DNA of 15,159 nt from JBKDZL01 sp047971145 (lineage in GTDB: Bacteria; Bacillota_I; Bacilli_A; Erysipelotrichales; Erysipelotrichaceae). The notes below the pieces were generated by a model. That model did not search any database and was not told where the DNA came from. It saw nothing but the letters and a program-made list of their open reading frames with translations. The position numbers were made by a program, and so were the translations under genes. Location of the stretch: assembly GCA_047971145.1 (NCBI GenBank), contig JBKDZL010000083.1:1-15159 (forward strand), given 5' to 3'. Shown here in pieces: positions 1-7,938 of this stretch (position 1 is its first letter; every line of letters starts with the position of its first letter).

Positions 1-1945
1 AATCCAAAGAACCATCATTATTAGCACTAAACTTATCACTAAACTCCTCAAATAAGCGCCAAACCCTATCAATCCAGCGTCTAGCTCCATCTAAGCCTTG
101 AGTAGACCATGGAAGAGCAGCTTCTAATGGTCCCATAAACATTTCATAAATTCTAAGTGTATCTGCACCATGAGATTTAATAATATCATCAGGATTGACT
201 ACATTACCTCTTGATTTACTCATTTTTTCACCATTATCACCCAAAATCATTCCTTGATGAAATAATTTACCAAAAGGCTCCTTAGTTTTAACCACACCAC
301 AATCATACAAAACTTTATGCCAAAATCTAGCATATAATAAATGCAATACTGCATGCTCTGCTCCACCAACATACAAATCCACTGGCAACCAATGCTCTAA
401 AAGCTTTTCATCCGCAATCGCATCAACATTATCAGGATCAATAAACCTTAAATAATACCAACAACTTCCCGCCCATTGAGGCATAGTATTAGTCTCACGT
501 TTGCCCATAACACCATCAACATTAACATCTAACCAATTACCTGCATTAGCTAAAGGTGACTCACCAGTTTTTGAAGGTTGATAATTTTCAACACTCGGTA
601 ATTCCAAAGGTAGTTGATCAAGCTCTACAGTTCTTTGTGTGCCATCAGGTAAATGAATTATTGGAATTGGCTCACCCCAATATCTTTGACGCGAAAATAA
701 CCAATCTCTTAATTTATAAGTTATTTTAGCTTGACCAACTTTATGCTCCTTCAACCATTGGTGCATAGTCTTAATGGCATCCTCTTTATTTAGACCATTC
801 AAAAAATCAGAATTAATATGCTCACCATCACCACAAAAGGCTTCATTAGCAATATCACCACCAAATAATACCGGTATAATTTCTAAATTAAATTTTTTAG
901 CAAATTGGTAATCTCGCTCATCATGAGCAGGTACCGCCATAATTGCCCCACTACCATAACTCGCAAGTACATAATCAGAAATAAAAATCGGAACCGCCTT
1001 ATCATTAACAGGATTAATAGCATAAGCACCGATAAAAACACCAGTTTTCTCCTTACTTAAAGCAGTTCGCTCTAAGTCAGATTTACTCTGACAGATCTTT
1101 AAATACTCCTCAATCTCTGCCAACTTATCAGCACTAGCAATTTCTCTGACAAACGGGTGCTCTGGAGCTAAGACACAATAAGTTGCGCCAAAGAGCGTAT
1201 CAGCACGAGTAGTAAATACACTAAATTCTTTATTAGTATCTTTAATTTTAAAAATAACTTCAGCTCCCTCTGACTTACCAATCCAATTTATCTGCATTTC
1301 TTTGGTTGAAGCTGGCCATTCCACTAATTCTAAGTCTTCCAATAATCTTTCAGCATATTCAGTAATTTTCAAAACCCACTGACGCATCGGCTTTCTTATT
1401 ACTGGATGATTTCCTCGATCACTCTTACCATCAATAACTTCTTCATTAGCTAAAACAGTTCCTAATGCTGGACACCAGTTAACTGGAATTTCATCAACAT
1501 AAGCCAAATTTAATTTATGAATTTGTGTGAATATCCATTGAGTCCATTTATAATAATCAGGGTCGGCTGTAGATATTTCTCGATCCCAATCATAAGACAA
1601 ACCTAAACTTTGAATTTGCTTTCTAAAATTATCAATATTATTACGAGTGAAAATCTCAGGATGATTTCCAGTATCTAGCGCAAATTGCTCAGCAGGTAAG
1701 CCAAAAGCATCCCACCCCATGGGATGAAGCACATTATATCCCTGCATTCTTTTCATACGAGAGTAAACATCAGTGGCAGTATAACCCTCAGGATGTCCAA
1801 CATGCAAGCCATTACCAGAGGGATAAGGAAACATATCTAAGACATATTTTTTGGGTTTACTAAAATCATAAACATCAGTTTTAAAGCTTTTGTTTTTCAA
1901 CCAATAATCTTGCCATTTCTTTTCGATTTTTTTGTGATTATACAT
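1..1945 (-). CDS. leuS: Leucyl-tRNA synthetase, 3' end beyond the window
   Basis: Class Ia aminoacyl-tRNA synthetase that charges tRNA-Leu in the cytoplasm. About 648 residues are present. The C-terminal part, roughly 150 residues judging by the family's usual length of about 800, lies past base 1. Visible motifs are the HIGH-type signature HVGH at about residues 48-51, the CP1 editing-domain stretch TTRADTLFG near residues 243-251, and the catalytic loop KMSKS near residue 573. The start at 1945 is preceded by AAAGGAG at good spacing. The gene sits behind its own promoter and a leucine T-box leader, so expression should rise when uncharged tRNA-Leu accumulates. Identity is certain from the motifs. 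The truncation is only the window edge. Confidence 0.97.
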   Translation of the reverse strand, partial: MYNHKKIEKKWQDYWLKNKSFKTDVYDFSKPKKYVLDMFPYPSGNGLHVGHPEGYTATDVYSRMKRMQGYNVLHPMGWDAFGLPAEQFALDTGNHPEIFTRNNIDNFRKQIQSLGLSYDWDREISTADPDYYKWTQWIFTQIHKLNLAYVDEIPVNWCPALGTVLANEEVIDGKSDRGNHPVIRKPMRQWVLKITEYAERLLEDLELVEWPASTKEMQINWIGKSEGAEVIFKIKDTNKEFSVFTTRADTLFGATYCVLAPEHPFVREIASADKLAEIEEYLKICQSKSDLERTALSKEKTGVFIGAYAINPVNDKAVPIFISDYVLASYGSGAIMAVPAHDERDYQFAKKFNLEIIPVLFGGDIANEAFCGDGEHINSDFLNGLNKEDAIKTMHQWLKEHKVGQAKITYKLRDWLFSRQRYWGEPIPIIHLPDGTQRTVELDQLPLELPSVENYQPSKTGESPLANAGNWLDVNVDGVMGKRETNTMPQWAGSCWYYLRFIDPDNVDAIADEKLLEHWLPVDLYVGGAEHAVLHLLYARFWHKVLYDCGVVKTKEPFGKLFHQGMILGDNGEKMSKSRGNVVNPDDIIKSHGADTLRIYEMFMGPLEAALPWSTQGLDGARRWIDRVWRLFEEFSDKFSANNDGSLD

Positions 1946-1969
1946 AATTTATCTCCTTTATTAAAACAT

Positions 1970-1995
1970 AAAAAAAGCACCTTTAAGGACGCTTT
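1970..1995 (-). terminator. Regulated terminator of the leuS T-box
   Basis: On the minus strand AAAGCG-U-CCU pairs with AGGUGCUUU around a short loop and runs straight into a U tract of about seven bases. It lies just after the T-box motif and 25 bases before the leuS start, so it is the attenuation terminator that competes with the antiterminator. Confidence 0.85.
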
Positions 1996-2153
1996 AGCGT
2001 GGTACCACCTTAATTCACTCTCGTGCACTCAATACTGATAACGGCAGTAGCCGAACATTATTATAATAAACAAGTTCATAAGTTTTTTCATTGCTTCTCA
2101 CCACCAGCAACTCTCTGAAGTTATTAGCTTATTACTACTTTTATCAATGTTAT
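1970..2153 (-). promoter_or_regulatory. T-box riboswitch leader of leuS (Leu, CUU specifier)
   Basis: The conserved T-box AAGGTGGTACCACG lies on the minus strand at about 1998-2011. Its UGGU bulge would pair with a tRNA ending in ACCA. A Stem I base helix is seen as AATAAGC (2127-2133) paired with GTTTATT (2065-2071). Just inside it, a GAA (2075-2077) is followed immediately by CTT (2072-2074), the usual place of the specifier codon, and CUU is a leucine codon. A terminator hairpin follows the T-box. Uncharged tRNA-Leu is expected to stabilise the antiterminator and switch leuS on. The exact 5' end is inferred from the promoter. Confidence 0.93.
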
Positions 2154-2159
2154 GTCATT

Positions 2160-2187
2160 ATTCTAGCATAATAATTAGAATTTGTAA
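2160..2187 (-). promoter_or_regulatory. Sigma-A type promoter of the leuS leader
   Basis: On the minus strand TTACAA (2182-2187) and TAGAAT (2160-2165) are 16 bases apart, directly upstream of the T-box leader. No other good promoter is seen between here and the EamA gene stop at 2216. Confidence 0.7.
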
Positions 2188-2215
2188 CATTTTTAGTAAA
2201 TTTTATTAACTGAAC

Positions 2216-3085
2216 TTAATCTTTAATCTTTTGAAACTTGATATCCATCATAATTATTGCTAAAAACATCAAACAACAACCAAGAGCAATATTCCAACTA
2301 AATTGATCACCATATATTAAAACAGCACCTAAAACTCCAAAAATAGACTCACTAGAAACAATCAAACTTGCCATAGTACTATTAACTTTTTCTTGTGCAT
2401 AACTCTGCAATACCAAAGTAGCGCCTGAGCAAACAATAGCCAAATATAAAATTGAACCTAAGGCTTCAGTATGTAAGTGATAATTCTCACCAGAAATAAA
2501 ACTCATAATCATAGCAGCAAAGCCCATTACTAACAATTGAACACCACTAACTACAAAAGCTATTTTATATGAAGATAAAGATTCAATAACTAAAAAATGG
2601 CTTGCAAATAATAAAGAAGACAACAACAACAAAAACTCACCCCAACCAAACACTAAAGCACCACCACTATAACAAGCAATTAGAATTGCGACAAATGCAA
2701 TTGAACAAGCAATAAACAACTTAAGAGTTAAATAATTTTTTTTAAAAAAGCTGGCAATTATTGGCGTCAGCAAGACATAAATACCAACAAAAATAGAAGC
2801 CATACTAACTGAAGTTGCTTTTTGACCATATAGTTGCAAAGCAAAACCTAAGAACATTAAAAGACCACCAATAATTAAAATAAACCATAATTTCTGATTA
2901 GTATACCAAGGAATTTTATTCTTAAGAGAAATTAACAACAAAATCCCACCAGCAATAAATCCTCTTAAACTTAAAATGGTAAAAGGCTGCCATCCTGCAT
3001 CTAGTGCATACTGACTAGCCACAAAACCACTGCCCCAAAATATCGCAACTAATAACAATAAAAATTTATAAGTCTTATCTGTCAT
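2216..3085 (-). CDS. EamA/DMT-family transporter
   Basis: Hydrophobic protein of 289 residues with about ten membrane segments arranged as two EamA repeats. Its N-terminus has the typical FWGSGFVASQYAL motif, with a second FGWGEFLLLLSSLLFASH-type repeat near the middle. This family of drug/metabolite transporters exports small metabolites such as amino acids or purines. The substrate cannot be told from sequence. The first membrane helix begins at residue 7, so the ATG at 3085 is right, yet no Shine-Dalgarno sequence precedes it. The 14 bases after the pnp stop are mostly the 3' arm of a hairpin and a T-rich run. The gene therefore probably depends on read-through of that hairpin from pnp. 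Family is sure, substrate unknown. Confidence 0.88.
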   Translation of the reverse strand: MTDKTYKFLLLLVAIFWGSGFVASQYALDAGWQPFTILSLRGFIAGGILLLISLKNKIPWYTNQKLWFILIIGGLLMFLGFALQLYGQKATSVSMASIFVGIYVLLTPIIASFFKKNYLTLKLFIACSIAFVAILIACYSGGALVFGWGEFLLLLSSLLFASHFLVIESLSSYKIAFVVSGVQLLVMGFAAMIMSFISGENYHLHTEALGSILYLAIVCSGATLVLQSYAQEKVNSTMASLIVSSESIFGVLGAVLIYGDQFSWNIALGCCLMFLAIIMMDIKFQKIKD

Positions 3086-3091
3086 AAAAGA

Positions 3092-3111
3092 AAAGCATCT
3101 TACGATGCTTT
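3092..3111 (-). terminator. Hairpin over the pnp stop codon
   Basis: On the minus strand AAAGCATC and GATGCTTT form a perfect 8-bp stem around the loop GTAA, which carries the pnp stop codon TAA. It is followed by TTCTTTT, so it looks like an intrinsic terminator made partly from coding bases. It ends only a few bases before the next gene's ATG at 3085, so it may also limit expression of that gene. Confidence 0.65.
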
Positions 3112-5238
3112 CTCCTCAACTTTCTCAGTTCTATCTTCTTTAGGAAGTAAAGCTTTACGAGAAACATTAACTCTACCTTTTTCATCTACTTCCATAACCT
3201 TAACTTTAACAACATCACCAAGTTTTAAAACATCTTCAACTTTTTCAATACGTTTATTATCAATTTTCGAAATATGAAGCAGTCCATCAACATTACCAAA
3301 CAAATTAACAAATGCTCCAAATTTTTCAATTCTAACAACTTTAGCTTCATAAACTTCACCAACTTGAGCTTCTTTAACGATATCATTAATCATTTGATAA
3401 GCTTTTTTGATATCATTGATATCGTTATGATAAATAACCACTAAGCCCTCATCATCAATATCAATCTTAACTTGATTGCATTCCTCAATAATTTGATTAA
3501 TCATTTTGCCACCTGGCCCAATAACATCTCTGATTTTATCAACTGAAATATTTAACTTCATAATTTTAGGTGCATAAGTCCCCACATCAGCTCTAGGCTC
3601 AGCAATACAAGCCATCATATTAGCCATAATTTCTGCTCTACCAGTTTTAGCTTGTTTTAAAGCTTCATCTAAAATTTCTCTAGTCAAGCCCTCAATTTTG
3701 ATATCCATTTGAAGAGCAGTAATGCCATTATCAGTACCTGCCACTTTAAAATCCATATCACCAAAATGATCTTCCATACCTTGAATATCACTCAAAACAG
3801 TATAATGATCATCATAAGTAACAAGACCCATCGCAATACCCGCCACTGGAGCTTTAATAGGTACACCAGAGGCCATTAAAGCCATCGAACCAGCACATAT
3901 TGACGCTTGGGAAGAAGACCCATTAGATTCTAAAACTTCTGCCACTAATCTGATAGCATAAGGGAAATCATCCTGTGATGGTAAAACTTGTAGTAAGGCT
4001 TTCTCACCTAATGCACCATGGCCAATTTCTCTACGACCAGGTGAGCCCATGCGTCTAACCTCACCCACTGAGTAAGGAGGGAAATTATAATGATGCATAA
4101 ATCGTTTAGATTCCACTTCAGTTAAATCATCAATAATTTGATTATCACCAACTGCACCTAAGGTACACACTGATAAAACTTGAGTTTCACCTCTAGTAAA
4201 TAGAGCTGAGCCATGAACTCTTGGTAAAATATCAACTTTAGAATCTAAAGGTCGGATTTCATCGATTTTACGTCCATCAGGTCTAATTTTTTCAACAGAG
4301 ATTAAACGTCTTACTTCATTCGCTACAATATCATGACAAACTTCTTTTACTTGTTTAAGAGTTTTAGCTTTAGCTTTTTCACTCTCATACTCTTGAGTCT
4401 CAAAATGTGCTACCATTTCATCCTCAATCGCATCAATTGCCGAATATCTCTCCAATTTCTTTTCAATTGCGACTGCCTTTTCTAATCTTTTTTGTCCTAA
4501 ATTAGCTATTTCACTAACAATAAATTCATCTGCTTGATAAAGTTCTACTTCCATTTTTTCTTTGCCACAAGCTTGAGCAATTTCTTCTTGGAAAACGCAT
4601 AATTGTTTAATATGTTGATGGCCAAACATAATAGCCTCTAACATATCACTCTCACTAACCTCATGAGCACTAGCTTCAACCATATTAACTGCATGTTTAG
4701 TTCCTGCTACTATTAAGTGAATATCAGATAAATTGGTTTGCTCAACACTAGGGTTAATGATATACTCACCATTTACTCGACCAACCACTACACCAGCAAT
4801 TGGTCCATTAAAAGGAATATTTGAAACACACAATGATAATGAAGCACCAAACATCCCCGCCATTGCTGCGCTAACATCTTGATCTACCGACAAGACTGTA
4901 TTCACCACTTGCACCTCGTTACGGAAACCCTCTGCGAATAGTGGTCTTAGCGTTCTATCGATTAATCTACTTGTTAAAGTAGCATTTTCACTAGGGCGCC
5001 CTTCTCTTCTTAAAAAGCCACCAGGTATTTTACCTGCTGAGTATAATTTTTCTTCAAATATTACAGTTAAGGGAAAGAAATCTGTATCTTTTGCTGATGA
5101 TGATGCTGTTGCTGCTGATAAGATTACTGTATCCTCATATCTTACTAAAACTGAACCACCGGCTTGTTTTGCCATTTCTCCAGTTTCTACTACTAACTTT
5201 CTGCCACAAAAATCTAAACTAAATACTTCTTTTGCCAT
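3100..5238 (-). CDS. pnp: Polynucleotide phosphorylase
   Basis: 3'-5' exoribonuclease that breaks RNA down with phosphate to nucleoside diphosphates. It is a trimeric cytoplasmic enzyme of mRNA turnover. The 712 residues match the family length. Two RNase PH domains lie at about residues 1-145 and 310-540, linked by an all-helical domain. The second carries GRREIGHGALGEKAL near 402 and the catalytic-site segment DHFGDMDFKVAGT near 494. A KH domain with the GPGGK loop near 576 and an S1 domain from about 624 follow, then a charged tail. The ATG at 5238 follows a purine-rich but weak AGAAGAAG site. It lies downstream of rpsO, as in many Bacillota, with a terminator and a likely second promoter between them. 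Confidence 0.97.
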   Translation of the reverse strand: MAKEVFSLDFCGRKLVVETGEMAKQAGGSVLVRYEDTVILSAATASSSAKDTDFFPLTVIFEEKLYSAGKIPGGFLRREGRPSENATLTSRLIDRTLRPLFAEGFRNEVQVVNTVLSVDQDVSAAMAGMFGASLSLCVSNIPFNGPIAGVVVGRVNGEYIINPSVEQTNLSDIHLIVAGTKHAVNMVEASAHEVSESDMLEAIMFGHQHIKQLCVFQEEIAQACGKEKMEVELYQADEFIVSEIANLGQKRLEKAVAIEKKLERYSAIDAIEDEMVAHFETQEYESEKAKAKTLKQVKEVCHDIVANEVRRLISVEKIRPDGRKIDEIRPLDSKVDILPRVHGSALFTRGETQVLSVCTLGAVGDNQIIDDLTEVESKRFMHHYNFPPYSVGEVRRMGSPGRREIGHGALGEKALLQVLPSQDDFPYAIRLVAEVLESNGSSSQASICAGSMALMASGVPIKAPVAGIAMGLVTYDDHYTVLSDIQGMEDHFGDMDFKVAGTDNGITALQMDIKIEGLTREILDEALKQAKTGRAEIMANMMACIAEPRADVGTYAPKIMKLNISVDKIRDVIGPGGKMINQIIEECNQVKIDIDDEGLVVIYHNDINDIKKAYQMINDIVKEAQVGEVYEAKVVRIEKFGAFVNLFGNVDGLLHISKIDNKRIEKVEDVLKLGDVVKVKVMEVDEKGRVNVSRKALLPKEDRTEKVEEKAS

Positions 5239-5278
5239 TTTTCTTCTTCTCTTTTCTTTCTTTTATCCCAATTATTTT

Positions 5279-5307
5279 ATCATATTTAATCTTGATAAGC
5301 TAGTGAA
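5279..5307 (-). promoter_or_regulatory. Probable pnp promoter
   Basis: On the minus strand TTCACT (5302-5307) and TATGAT (5279-5284) are exactly 17 bases apart. They sit just downstream of the rpsO terminator and 40 bases before the pnp start. This would let pnp be transcribed apart from rpsO. Confidence 0.5.
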
Positions 5308-5308
5308 T

Positions 5309-5333
5309 AAAAAAAGATAGGTTGCCCTATCTT
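5309..5333 (-). terminator. Intrinsic terminator after rpsO
   Basis: On the minus strand AAGATAGG (5326-5333) pairs with CCTATCTT (5314-5321) around the tetraloop GCAA and runs into seven T. It starts 7 bases past the rpsO stop. It should end most rpsO transcripts before pnp. Confidence 0.9.
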
Positions 5334-5339
5334 CAATCA

Positions 5340-5606
5340 TTATTTTCTTAAGCCTAAACGCTTAACCAATTCACGATAACGATTAACATCATTTTTCATT
5401 AAATAACTCATTAAATTACGACGTCTACCAACCTTTTTCATCATACCACGCAAAGAGGCATAGTCTTTTTTATGCTCTTTCAAATGAACATTTAAAGCAT
5501 TGATTTCTGCAGTTAATACCGCAACTTGTACTTCAACCGATCCAGTATCGCCCTCTTTAATAGCATAATCTTTAATAATTTTACTTCTTTCAGTGTTTGT
5601 TAACAT
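5340..5606 (-). CDS. rpsO: 30S ribosomal protein S15
   Basis: Primary-binding protein of the small ribosomal subunit that binds 16S rRNA in the central domain. From MLTNTERSKII to GLRK the protein is 88 residues, the normal S15 size. It shows the family segments GDTGSVEVQVAVLT, HLKEHKKDY and GRRRNLMSYL. An in-frame ATG 12 codons upstream exists, but the ATG at 5606 has AAGGAG at good spacing and gives the family N-terminus, so the shorter start is chosen. It is first in the rpsO-pnp arrangement, with its own promoter, a structured leader and a strong terminator. Confidence 0.97.
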   Translation of the reverse strand: MLTNTERSKIIKDYAIKEGDTGSVEVQVAVLTAEINALNVHLKEHKKDYASLRGMMKKVGRRRNLMSYLMKNDVNRYRELVKRLGLRK

Positions 5607-5636
5607 TGATTGTCTCCTTATTATATAGTCCTTAAT

Positions 5637-5672
5637 AACCAAGTAATAGGTCGGAACTCCTATAACCTAGTT
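5637..5672 (-). promoter_or_regulatory. rpsO leader hairpin, possible S15 autoregulatory site
   Basis: In the RNA, AACUAGGU (5665-5672) pairs with ACUUGGUU (5637-5644) and AUAGG pairs with CCUAU inside it, separated by a U-U mismatch and capped by AGUUCCGA. The outer stem has adjacent G-U and G-C pairs, the kind of motif S15 recognises in helix 22 of 16S rRNA. It lies 30 bases before the start codon and just after the promoter. Feedback by S15 is inference from position and motif. Confidence 0.55.
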
Positions 5673-5685
5673 AGAAAGCTTATTC

Positions 5686-5694
5686 ATTATAGCA
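5686..5694 (-). promoter_or_regulatory. Extended -10 promoter of rpsO
   Basis: TGCTATAAT on the minus strand is a perfect extended -10 element. The -35 region is poor (TTGTTT at a 15-base spacing). It lies upstream of the structured rpsO leader. Confidence 0.7.
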
Positions 5695-5738
5695 CAAAAT
5701 CATTAAAAACAATTAAAAAGTTTTATTTTTAACACACC

Positions 5739-5766
5739 TTGAAATTTATTAATAATTGTTTATACT
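5739..5766 (+). promoter_or_regulatory. Promoter of the FAD protein gene
   Basis: TTGAAA (5739-5744) and TATACT (5761-5766) lie 16 bases apart, diverging from the rpsO promoter. Transcription would start near 5773, leaving a very short leader that is essentially just the ribosome binding site. Confidence 0.65.
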
Positions 5767-5786
5767 AATAAAGGTAGGTGATAAAC

Positions 5787-7160
5787 ATGAAATACGATGT
5801 AATTATTATTGGTGCAGGCCCTGGTGGAATTTTCGCAACATACGAGCTAATTAAACAAAATAGTAGTCTAAAAATACTAGTTTTAGAAAGCGGAAATCCT
5901 CTAGCAAAAAGAAAATGCCCTATTGACGGTATTAAAATTAAATCATGTATAAATTGTCCAAGCTGTGATATTATGAATGGCTTTGGCGGTGCAGGTGCTT
6001 TTTCCGATGGAAAATATAATATTACCAATGAATTTGGTGGTGATTTATATGCCTATATCGGTAAAGATATAGCACTTAATTTGATGAAGTATGTTGATGA
6101 TATCAATATGAAGTATGGTGGTCAGGGAGCCCGAATTTTCTCTACTGCAAATTCTTTACTGAAAAAACAATGCTTGGCAAATGATTTACATTTATTAGAT
6201 GCCTCAGTAAGACACTTAGGTACTGATCTAAATTATATCATTCTTGAAAATTTATATGCTCTACTCAAAACTAAAGTAGATTTTAAATTTCATCAACACG
6301 TAAGTGATATTAAAATAAGCGATCACTATCAAGTTTTAGTAAAAGATGAGATTTTTGAAGGAAAAAAAGTAATTGTTTCCACTGGAAGAAGTGGTTCAAA
6401 ATGGATGCAGAAAATCTGTAATAATCTAAACATTGAAACCAAATCAAATCGAGTAGATATTGGTGTCAGAGTTGAGCTGCCCGCTTTAACATTTGCCGAT
6501 ATTACTGATGAGGTATATGAGAGTAAAATTGTCTATCGTACTAAAAAATTCCAAGATAAAGTTAGAACTTTTTGCATGAATCCTAGGGGTATTGTTGTCA
6601 GTGAAAACACCAATGGTATTATTACTGTCAATGGCCATAGCTATGAAGATCCAAGCAAATTTAGTGATAACACTAATTTTGCACTACTAGTTTCCAATCA
6701 TTTCTCTGAACCTTTTAAAGATAGTAATGAATATGGTGAGAGTATTGCCAAATTATCTAATATGTTAGGAGGCGGTATTCTTGTTCAAAGATTTGGTGAT
6801 TTAATTAGAGGACAAAGAAGCACTAACTCGAGAATTGCAGAGAGTTTTTTAACTCCTACTTTAAAAGCAACTCCTGGTGATTTAAGTTTGGTAATACCAA
6901 AAAGACAAATGGATGATATTATTGAAATGATTTATGCCCTTGATAAAATTGCACCAGGTACTGCTAGTGATGATACTTTATTATATGGTGTCGAAGTAAA
7001 ATTTTATAATCTTCAAGTTAGTGTAGATCACAACCTAGAAACTAGCCATAAAGGTTTGTATGTAATTGGTGATTGTAGTGGTGTCACTCATTCACTATCC
7101 CATGCCTCTGCCAGTGGTATTTATGTTGCTCAGCAAATTTTAAAATCTAACTTAGATTAA
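5787..7160 (+). CDS. FAD-dependent oxidoreductase, COG2509-like
   Basis: Flavoprotein of 457 residues with an N-terminal Rossmann fold: IIIGAGPGG at residues 6-14 and an acidic ribose-binding residue in LESG about 25 residues later. The C-terminal FAD motif VIGDCSGVTHSLSHASASG lies near residue 427. A cysteine cluster C44, C54, C57, C60 comes just before GFGGAGAFSDGKYN. The glycine-rich segment and the closing motif are typical of the uncharacterised FAD-dependent dehydrogenases of COG2509, whose substrate is unknown. A GTG three codons upstream (5778) is in frame, but the ATG at 5787 has AGGTAGGTG six bases before it and gives the usual N-terminus. The gene has its own promoter and overlaps the ArsC-like gene tail to tail by 9 bases. 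Fold is sure, reaction unknown. Confidence 0.85.
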   Translation: MKYDVIIIGAGPGGIFATYELIKQNSSLKILVLESGNPLAKRKCPIDGIKIKSCINCPSCDIMNGFGGAGAFSDGKYNITNEFGGDLYAYIGKDIALNLMKYVDDINMKYGGQGARIFSTANSLLKKQCLANDLHLLDASVRHLGTDLNYIILENLYALLKTKVDFKFHQHVSDIKISDHYQVLVKDEIFEGKKVIVSTGRSGSKWMQKICNNLNIETKSNRVDIGVRVELPALTFADITDEVYESKIVYRTKKFQDKVRTFCMNPRGIVVSENTNGIITVNGHSYEDPSKFSDNTNFALLVSNHFSEPFKDSNEYGESIAKLSNMLGGGILVQRFGDLIRGQRSTNSRIAESFLTPTLKATPGDLSLVIPKRQMDDIIEMIYALDKIAPGTASDDTLLYGVEVKFYNLQVSVDHNLETSHKGLYVIGDCSGVTHSLSHASASGIYVAQQILKSNLD

Positions 7161-7502
7161 ATTAAGCCATTCTTGCTCTTTAAAGCCAACTGCAACCCCT
7201 TTAGAGCTTACCAAGATGGGTCTTTTAACTAGCATTCCATCACTGGCTAAAAGTGCTAAGCATTCTGCTTCACTGATATTAGGTATTTTATCTTTGAGTT
7301 TTAATTCTTTATATTTTATACCACTAGTATTAAAAAATTTCTTTAAAGGTAATTTGCTCTTGTTATAAAACTCTTGTAATTGATTTATACTCAATTTCTC
7401 CACAACATTATCAATATGTTGATATTGAATATTATTATCATCTAAAAATTTTAAAGCTTTTTTAACAGTAGTGCATTTGCTATAACCATATACTTTATTC
7501 AT
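7152..7502 (-). CDS. ArsC/YusI-like thioredoxin-fold protein
   Basis: Small cytoplasmic protein of 116 residues of the arsenate reductase-like (ArsC/Spx/YusI) family. It has the N-terminal CTTVKKA site with one cysteine at position 10, then LKKFFNTSG, LKDK and LLASDGMLVKRPIL, which matches the YusI-type family pattern. The second cysteine of the CxxC seen in Spx and YusI is a valine here. The Spx-specific C-terminal part is missing, so a role as Spx regulator is unlikely. The start at 7502 is preceded by AGGAGAGG. Its stop lies inside the 3' end of the convergent FAD gene and no terminator separates them. Actual substrate unknown. Confidence 0.85.
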   Translation of the reverse strand: MNKVYGYSKCTTVKKALKFLDDNNIQYQHIDNVVEKLSINQLQEFYNKSKLPLKKFFNTSGIKYKELKLKDKIPNISEAECLALLASDGMLVKRPILVSSKGVAVGFKEQEWLNLI

Positions 7503-7534
7503 TGTTCCTCTCCTATAATTATTTACTACACAAT

Positions 7535-7540
7535 ATTATA
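7535..7540 (-). promoter_or_regulatory. Likely -10 box of the ArsC-like gene
   Basis: A perfect TATAAT on the minus strand lies 33 bases before the start codon. No convincing -35 is seen, so confidence is limited. Confidence 0.45.
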
Positions 7541-7606
7541 CTGCAAACTAGTATTTAATTACATACTAATACATCACAAACCTGCAAATTGCTGCTAAAG
7601 TAACAC

Positions 7607-7635
7607 TTGCGCAACACTTCTTAATTAGGTATAAT
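7607..7635 (+). promoter_or_regulatory. Promoter of secG (and of rnr-smpB-ssrA by read-through)
   Basis: TTGCGC (7607-7612) and TATAAT (7630-7635) are 17 bases apart, about 30 bases before the secG start. It is the only clear promoter seen for the secG-rnr-smpB-ssrA series. Confidence 0.75.
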
Positions 7636-7664
7636 AATGAAGTTGAAGAAAGGAGGCAAATTTT

Positions 7665-7892
7665 ATGCTAGAAGCTATCTTAATGTTAGTAGCTATTTTA
7701 TTAATACTCCTTACTTTATTACAAGGTGGTAAATCCAGTGGTTTATCAGGAGCATTTTCAGGATCAGGTGATATTAACTTATTCCAAAATGCTAAAGAAA
7801 GAGGTCCTGAGAAAATAATTTCAAGGGTAACCTTAATACTAGGTGCACTATTCTTTATCCTAGTAATAGTAATTAAAGTATCAAGTATCTAA
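7665..7892 (+). CDS. secG: Preprotein translocase subunit SecG
   Basis: Small membrane subunit of the SecYEG protein-export channel. The 75 residues hold two membrane segments (about 3-20 and 52-72) joined by the diagnostic loop LLQGGKSSGLSGAFSGSGD. The start follows an excellent AAAGGAGG site. It heads the secG-rnr-smpB-ssrA series, a gene order also seen in Bacillus, and is followed by an intrinsic terminator before rnr. Confidence 0.95.
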   Translation: MLEAILMLVAILLILLTLLQGGKSSGLSGAFSGSGDINLFQNAKERGPEKIISRVTLILGALFFILVIVIKVSSI

Positions 7893-7898
7893 TAAAGC

Positions 7899-7929
7899 AA
7901 AACCATTATGATAACTCTAATGGTTTTTT
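7899..7929 (+). terminator. Intrinsic terminator between secG and rnr
   Basis: AAAACCATTA pairs with TAATGGTTTT over a 9-base loop and runs into a T tract. It ends 10 bases before the rnr ATG, so rnr probably depends on incomplete termination here, or on an unseen promoter. Confidence 0.85.
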
Positions 7930-7938
7930 AATTAAATT

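Noticed and set aside
5607..5642. Upstream in-frame ATG giving a 100-residue rpsO product
   Set aside because: The ATG at 5606 has AAGGAG and gives the 88-residue family N-terminus; the extra 12 residues are leader RNA.
5778..5786. GTG start three codons upstream for the FAD protein
   Set aside because: The GTG is part of the likely ribosome binding site of the ATG at 5787, and the family N-terminus starts there.
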